From an uncultured Solirubrobacteraceae bacterium (GTDB lineage: Bacteria; Actinomycetota; Thermoleophilia; Solirubrobacterales; Solirubrobacteraceae): DNA of 11,959 nucleotides. Under the pieces are notes generated by a model. It saw only the letters and a program-made list of their open reading frames with translations. It was not told the origin of the DNA and searched no databases. Made by a program: the position numbers and the translations under genes. Positions 7,874 to 11,959 of this stretch are shown piece by piece (positions within the stretch are counted from its first letter, which is position 1; each line of letters opens with the position of its first letter). The DNA lies in assembly GCA_902806215.1 (NCBI GenBank), contig CADCVT010000360.1:1-11959 (forward strand), read 5' to 3'.

Positions 7874-9967
7874 GTGTTGGCCCGGCTGATCCTCCTTGCG
7901 CTCGTGCTCGTCTTCGTGGCGGTGCCCTCCGCGGTCGCGGCGCCCGCGACGGTGACCGAGGACGGCTACCTCGAGATGAGCGACGGGGTCCGGCTGCGGT
8001 ACCACCTCGTGCGGCCCGACGACGGCGCCCGGCATCCGGTCGTCGTGCAGTACGACGGGTACTCGGCGGGGACCGATCCGACGTTCGGCTCGATCCCGAA
8101 GCTCGAGGGGCGGTTGCTCGATCGCGGGTTCGCTCTGATGGGTGTCTCGATCCGCGGGACCGGATGCTCCTCCGGGATCCACGACCTGTTCGAGCCTCGG
8201 CAGGCACTCGACGGCAAGGAAGCGATCGAGTGGGCGGCGTCGCAGCGCTGGTCGAACGGCCGGGTCGGGATGGCCGGCTACTCGTTCCCCGGGATCATGC
8301 AGCTGCTGACGGCCGCCGAGCGGCCGCGCGGGCTGCGGGCGATCGTCCCGTCGTCGGTGGTGTACGACCTCTACCGCGACGTCGCGTATCCGGGCGGGAT
8401 CGCGAACACGGCGTTCGGCGCGCTGTTCACCGAGCAGCAGAAGCTGCCGGGGCAGCAGGAGACGCCGCGGGTGACCGCCGGCGGCGACGCCGAGTGCGCG
8501 GCGAACTTCGCGGCCCACGAGGCAGCCAACCCGGTGATCGCGCAGCAGCAGACCGAGGCGCCGTTCAGCGACTCGGCGTTCGGCGGCAAGACGTACGCGC
8601 AGCGTTCGCCGGCCTCCACCGCTGCTCGCATCGACGTGCCGGTGCTCACGTCGATCTACTGGCAGGACGAGCAGACGGGGCCGCGTGTCGGCGGGCTGCT
8701 CGAGGACGGCGGGCTGCTGCGGACGCTGGACCGCGACCGGACGTGGGCGATGCTCTCGAACGGCAACCACGACTTCAACGAGTCGAACCCGGTGTACCTC
8801 GACATGATGGAGGCGTTCCTCGCGCGCTTCGTCGGCGGCGTGGAGAACGGCTTCGAGCGCACGCCGAAGATCACGCAACTGCACGAGACATCGCTGTCGG
8901 ATGGGCGGCCGTCCTGGGTGACGCGCTCGCCGGCGCTGCCGTCGGTGTCCCCCCTTCCTCTCGCTTTGTCTGGGGATGGCCGGCTCTCCTTGAACAACGA
9001 CGTCAGTGAGGATGAGCAGTCGTTCGAGGCTCCTCTTCCGTCGTCGTCTTCGTCGCCCGCTCCGTCTGCTGCCGAGGCGGATGCGGTGTGGGCGGCTCCG
9101 GCTCCTCCGGATGGGCGTGCGGTGTGGACGTCTCCTCGGCTCGGCTCGGACCTCGAAGTCCTCGGGTCCGCGTCTCTGGATCTCCGGGTGGTCGCCGGGG
9201 CTCCGGACGTCGATCTGCAGGCGACGATCACCGAGGTCCGTCCGGACGGGCAGGAGCACTACGTGCAGCGCGGGTGGCTCCGGGCGTCGCAGCGCGCGCT
9301 CGATCCGGCTCGGTCGACGGCGACGCGGCCGTTCCATCCGATGCGCGGGTCCGACGCGCGGCCGGTCGTCCCGGGCCAGCCGTTCTCCGCCCGGGTCGAG
9401 GTGTTCCCCTTCGGCCACACGTTCCGGACGGGGTCGGCGATCCGCGTCGTCGTCGACTCGCCGACCGGCGTGACCGGCAACTGGGGCTTCTCGTTCCGGC
9501 CGGATCCGCAGCGCGTGCGGATCCTGGGCGGGTCTCGGCTCGTGCTCGGGCGGGTTCCCGGGGAGGCTCGCGCGAAGCCCCGCGCCTGCGGCGACCTGCG
9601 CTCGCAGCCGTGCCGGGACAGCATCGCTCCCGTGCCTCCGGGCGTGCTGCGGCTCCCGGCGCTGACCGATGAGTCCTCCTTGCCGCCGGTGGCGCGACGC
9701 TGCATCAGTCGCCGCGGAGTGACGATCACGCTGCCGCGGCGGACGCGGCGCGTGCTCTCCGTGACGGTCAACGGCCGCCGGACGCAACGGCGTCAGCGAG
9801 GAAGACGGCTGACGGTCTCGTTCGTCGGCCGCCCCCGCGAGACGGTCACGGTGCGGATCCGTACCCGAACGGCCGGCGGCAAGCGGGCGACGGTCACGCG
9901 CCGCTACCGCCTCTGCCGCCCACGTTCGCAGCGTCGGGCGCGGCGAACGTACGTCGTGCCGGGCTAG
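7874..9967 (+). CDS. Exported CocE/NonD-type serine hydrolase (X-Pro dipeptidyl-peptidase S15 fold) with basic C-terminal domain
   Basis: Secreted or surface alpha/beta hydrolase, 697 residues. The GTG at 7874 gives a signal peptide: hydrophobic residues 2-19, then AVA (20-22) with likely cleavage before Ala23. TTG at 7877 is a possible alternative; no strong ribosome binding site is visible. The S15 domain (about 28-325) has the elbow GYSFPG with nucleophile Ser137, and Asp265 and His299 as probable partners. RGTGCSSG (94-101) is typical of CocE relatives. A Ser/Pro/Ala linker (about 383-413) interrupts the start of the jelly-roll C-domain, which runs to about 562 (TSPRLGSDLEVLGSASLDL at 419-437). 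Residues 565-697 add an Arg-rich domain with Cys572, Cys580, Cys610 and Cys681, and a beta-rich core like surface domains of Thermoleophilia. Family members cleave acyl esters, amides or Xaa-Pro peptides; the substrate here is unknown. The 41-base gap suggests co-transcription with the ligases. Confidence 0.87.
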   Translation: MLARLILLALVLVFVAVPSAVAAPATVTEDGYLEMSDGVRLRYHLVRPDDGARHPVVVQYDGYSAGTDPTFGSIPKLEGRLLDRGFALMGVSIRGTGCSSGIHDLFEPRQALDGKEAIEWAASQRWSNGRVGMAGYSFPGIMQLLTAAERPRGLRAIVPSSVVYDLYRDVAYPGGIANTAFGALFTEQQKLPGQQETPRVTAGGDAECAANFAAHEAANPVIAQQQTEAPFSDSAFGGKTYAQRSPASTAARIDVPVLTSIYWQDEQTGPRVGGLLEDGGLLRTLDRDRTWAMLSNGNHDFNESNPVYLDMMEAFLARFVGGVENGFERTPKITQLHETSLSDGRPSWVTRSPALPSVSPLPLALSGDGRLSLNNDVSEDEQSFEAPLPSSSSSPAPSAAEADAVWAAPAPPDGRAVWTSPRLGSDLEVLGSASLDLRVVAGAPDVDLQATITEVRPDGQEHYVQRGWLRASQRALDPARSTATRPFHPMRGSDARPVVPGQPFSARVEVFPFGHTFRTGSAIRVVVDSPTGVTGNWGFSFRPDPQRVRILGGSRLVLGRVPGEARAKPRACGDLRSQPCRDSIAPVPPGVLRLPALTDESSLPPVARRCISRRGVTITLPRRTRRVLSVTVNGRRTQRRQRGRRLTVSFVGRPRETVTVRIRTRTAGGKRATVTRRYRLCRPRSQRRARRTYVVPG

Positions 9968-9989
9968 AGCACGGCAGCGCGTACGTTCG
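9944..9989. terminator. Bidirectional hairpin between convergent genes
   Basis: A perfect 10-base inverted repeat, CGAACGTACG (9944-9953) and CGTACGTTCG (9980-9989), encloses a smaller stem CGTGC (9955-9959) / GCACG (9969-9973). It spans the end of the hydrolase gene, including its TAG at 9965-9967, and ends six bases before the last base of serA. The position suits a terminator serving both genes. No clear T-run follows on either side, so this rests on structure and location. Confidence 0.45.
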
Positions 9990-9995
9990 GTGCGA

Positions 9996-11594
9996 TCACG
10001 GCAGGCGGACGGCTCGGCCGGCGACGAAGTCGTCCTGCTCGACCAGCCTGTCGATGACCTCCTGCGGCACCGCCTCGCCAGTGGTGACGACCATGACCGC
10101 GCAGTTGTCCTCGGAGCCCTCGGGCGCGTAGCCGACGGCGGCCGAGGCGATGTTGATCCCCGCGTCGCCGAACGTCGTGCCCACGCGGCCGATCATGCCG
10201 GGGACGTCGCGGTAGCGGAAGAGCGCGAGGTGCTCCTCGAGCTGGAGGTTGAACCGGTGGCCCCACGCCTCGAGCAGGTGCGGGCGGTTCTGCTGGCCGA
10301 GGACCGTGCCGACGACGCGCGTGCGCTCTCCCCCGGCGACGACGACGACGCGGACGAGGTCGGTGAAGTCGCGGGCGTGCGGGTTCTTGGTCTCGACGAG
10401 CTCGATCCCGCGCTCCTCGGCCAGGTACGGCGCGTTGACCGCGTTGGCCTCCTCCTCGGTGTGGCCGGCGAGGACGCCCAGCAGTGCAGCGGTGTTCAGC
10501 GGCCGCGTGTCGCGCTCGGCGATGCGGCCGAGGTGCTCGATCTCGATCCGCTCGACGCTCGATCCCTCGGCGAGCGTGATCGCGAGGCGGCCCAGATGGC
10601 GGGCGAGCGGCTGGTAGGGCCCGAGCACCTCGAGGTCCTCGGCCTTGACCGCCGGCGCGTTGACCGCGGTGGTGACGGTGCCGCGGTCGAGCGCGGCGAT
10701 GATCTGCTCGGCCGCCTGGTAGCCGGCGCGGTCCGTCGCCTCCGCGGTCGAGGCGCCGAGGTGCGGCGTGACGACGACGTTGTCGTAGCCGAAGAGCGGG
10801 TGCTCGGTGACCGGCTCGGAGCGGAAGACGTCGAGCGCGGCGCCGCCGACCTTGCCGCTGTCGAGGCCGGCCTGGAGGTCCTCGTCGACGATGAGCGGGC
10901 CGCGCGCGACGTTGATGATGCGCACGCCGTCCTTGCACTTGGCCAGCGCCTCGGCGTCGAGCCAGCCCTCGGTGTCGGGCGTCTTCGGCAGGTGCAGCGT
11001 GAGGAAGTCGGCCTCGGCGTAGACGTCGTCGGACGTCTCGGCCTTGTCGACGCCGAGCTCGCGGTAGCGCTCGGCGCTCACGAACGGGTCGTAGGCGAGC
11101 ACGCGCATCCCGAAGCCGCGGGCGCGGGCGGCGACGAGCTGGCCGATGCGGCCGAACCCGAGGATCCCGAGCGTCTTGTCCATCAGCTCGACGCCGGAGT
11201 ACTTCGAGCGGTCCCAGCGCCCCGCGACGAGCGAGGCGTGCGCCTGCGGGACGTTGCGCGCGAGCGAGAGCAGCAGCGCCAGCGTGTGCTCCGCGGCGGT
11301 CACCACGTTGGACTGCGGCGCGTTGGCGACGATGATCCCGCGCTTGGTGGCGGCCGGGACGTCGACGTTGTCGACCCCGACGCCCGCGCGGCCGATGGCG
11401 CGCAGGCTCCCGGCGTGGGCGAGCACGTCGCCGGTCAGCTGGGTGGCCGAGCGGATGAGGATCCCCTCGTAGCCGCCGATCGCCGCCTCGAGCTCGCCGT
11501 CAGGCCAGTCCGTGCGGACGTCGACGTCGAAGTGCTCGCGCAGCAGCGCGATGCCGGACTCGCCGATCTTCTCGGCGACGAGGACCTTCGTCAT
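9996..11594 (-). CDS. serA: D-3-phosphoglycerate dehydrogenase
   Basis: Cytoplasmic NAD-dependent enzyme oxidising 3-phosphoglycerate to 3-phosphohydroxypyruvate, the first step of serine synthesis. Its 532 residues match the long actinobacterial form. Substrate-binding parts lie at 1-97 and 283-310, with the nucleotide domain between (GFGRIG at 146-151). Catalytic residues are Arg231 (NVARGP), Glu260 (RSEP) and His278 (TPHLGAST). The intervening domain occupies about 320-450, including LAEGSSVERIEIEHLG at 341-356, and the ACT domain about 455-532. Tyr461, Asp463 and Asn481 of the ACT domain coincide with the residues I recall as serine contacts in the Mycobacterium tuberculosis enzyme, suggesting feedback inhibition by serine. 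The ATG overlaps the serC TGA (ATGA) and has GGGGAGGA just upstream. The loop reads RGP where RGG is common. Confidence 0.97.
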   Translation of the reverse strand: MTKVLVAEKIGESGIALLREHFDVDVRTDWPDGELEAAIGGYEGILIRSATQLTGDVLAHAGSLRAIGRAGVGVDNVDVPAATKRGIIVANAPQSNVVTAAEHTLALLLSLARNVPQAHASLVAGRWDRSKYSGVELMDKTLGILGFGRIGQLVAARARGFGMRVLAYDPFVSAERYRELGVDKAETSDDVYAEADFLTLHLPKTPDTEGWLDAEALAKCKDGVRIINVARGPLIVDEDLQAGLDSGKVGGAALDVFRSEPVTEHPLFGYDNVVVTPHLGASTAEATDRAGYQAAEQIIAALDRGTVTTAVNAPAVKAEDLEVLGPYQPLARHLGRLAITLAEGSSVERIEIEHLGRIAERDTRPLNTAALLGVLAGHTEEEANAVNAPYLAEERGIELVETKNPHARDFTDLVRVVVVAGGERTRVVGTVLGQQNRPHLLEAWGHRFNLQLEEHLALFRYRDVPGMIGRVGTTFGDAGINIASAAVGYAPEGSEDNCAVMVVTTGEAVPQEVIDRLVEQDDFVAGRAVRLP

Positions 11595-11959
11595 GCGTCC
11601 TCCCCGATCCGCTCGACGGTCCAGTCGATGCAGGCGGTGAGCGCCTCGACGTCGGCCGGCTCGATCGCCGGGAACATCGCCACGCGCAGCTGGTTGCGCC
11701 CGAGCTTGCGGTACGGCTCGACGTCGACGATCCCGTTCGCGCGCAGCGTGGAGGCCAGCGCGGCGGCGTCGATTCCCTCGTCGAAGTCGATCGTGCCGAT
11801 CACGAGCGAGCGCTTGGCCGGGTCGGCGACGAACGGCGTCGCGTAGGACGAGGCCTCCGCCCAGCCGTAGAGGGCGTCGGAGGACGCGGTGGTGCGCCCG
11901 ACGCAGAAGTCGAGGCCGCCGCCGTCGTTCATCCACTCGAGCTGGCTCGCGAGGAGCAG
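11591..11959 (-). CDS. serC: Phosphoserine aminotransferase, C-terminal part (5' end outside window)
   Basis: PLP enzyme that converts 3-phosphohydroxypyruvate and glutamate to phosphoserine, the step after SerA. Only the last 122 residues are inside the window, about a third of the usual 360-380. They match the actinobacterial SerC C-terminus: LEW at 7-9, GRTTASSDALYGWAEAS near 21-37, ATPFVADPAKRS near 40-51, GTIDFDEGIDAAAL near 55-68, and YRKLGRNQLRVAMFPAIEP near 83-101. The frame is open to the right edge without a break. It lies upstream of serA with a 4-base ATGA overlap, so consecutive enzymes of one pathway are made from one message. The PLP-binding lysine lies in the missing part and cannot be checked. 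Confidence 0.93.
   Translation of the reverse strand: MLLASQLEWMNDGGGLDFCVGRTTASSDALYGWAEASSYATPFVADPAKRSLVIGTIDFDEGIDAAALASTLRANGIVDVEPYRKLGRNQLRVAMFPAIEPADVEALTACIDWTVERIGEDA
11598..11605 (-). promoter_or_regulatory. Strong ribosome binding site for serA
   Basis: GGGGAGGA on the minus strand, with the GGAGG core four bases before the ATG at 11594 and inside the end of serC. It is the strongest such site in the window and fixes the serA start. Confidence 0.65.

Noticed and set aside
7859..9787. 642-codon minus-strand frame opposite the exported hydrolase gene
   Set aside because: Arg/His/Pro-rich translation without domains, while the plus strand encodes a complete S15-type enzyme with catalytic residues.

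Overview
The window comes from a high-GC actinobacterium. Codons mostly end in G or C, start codons include GTG and TTG, and many genes overlap by 4 bases. The SerA protein is of the long type with an extra domain before the ACT domain. One exported protein carries a basic, cysteine-bracketed C-terminal domain that I associate with the class Thermoleophilia (Solirubrobacter, Conexibacter, Patulibacter). That taxonomic placement is inference from memory.

Layout from left to right. (1) Bases 1-4406, minus strand: an alpha-glucoside uptake and breakdown operon, transcribed right to left. It holds a GH13 alpha-glucosidase-like enzyme, a lipoprotein sugar-binding protein and two MalF/MalG-type permeases, the last cut by the window edge. 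No ATPase subunit is visible. The binding protein recalls mycobacterial LpqY (trehalose). Imported alpha-linked disaccharides or oligosaccharides would be split by the co-transcribed GH13 enzyme. (2) Bases 4425-5180, plus strand: a class-I glutamine-amidotransferase-fold hydrolase of the gamma-glutamyl-GABA hydrolase (peptidase C26) family. Its start lies only 18 bases from the GH13 start, and a hairpin terminator candidate follows it. (3) Bases 5329-9967, plus strand: a probable operon of a circularly permuted ATP-grasp amidoligase, a YbdK/GCS2-type carboxylate-amine ligase (ATGA overlap) and, 41 bases on, an exported CocE/S15-type serine hydrolase. (4) Bases 9996-11959, minus strand: serC (partial) and serA, joined by an ATGA overlap. 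They form the first two steps of the phosphorylated serine pathway and converge on the hydrolase gene, with a 10-bp-arm inverted repeat between them.

The most interesting part is 4425-9967. Two ligases that make amide or peptide bonds sit beside a gamma-glutamyl hydrolase and an exported peptidase/esterase-like enzyme. Neighbourhoods of permuted ATP-grasp and GCS2-type ligases have been predicted to make uncharacterised peptide-like metabolites, and I know of no assigned product for this combination. No tRNA, rRNA, CRISPR array, insertion sequence or phage gene was seen. No gene-free stretch exceeds 148 bases.
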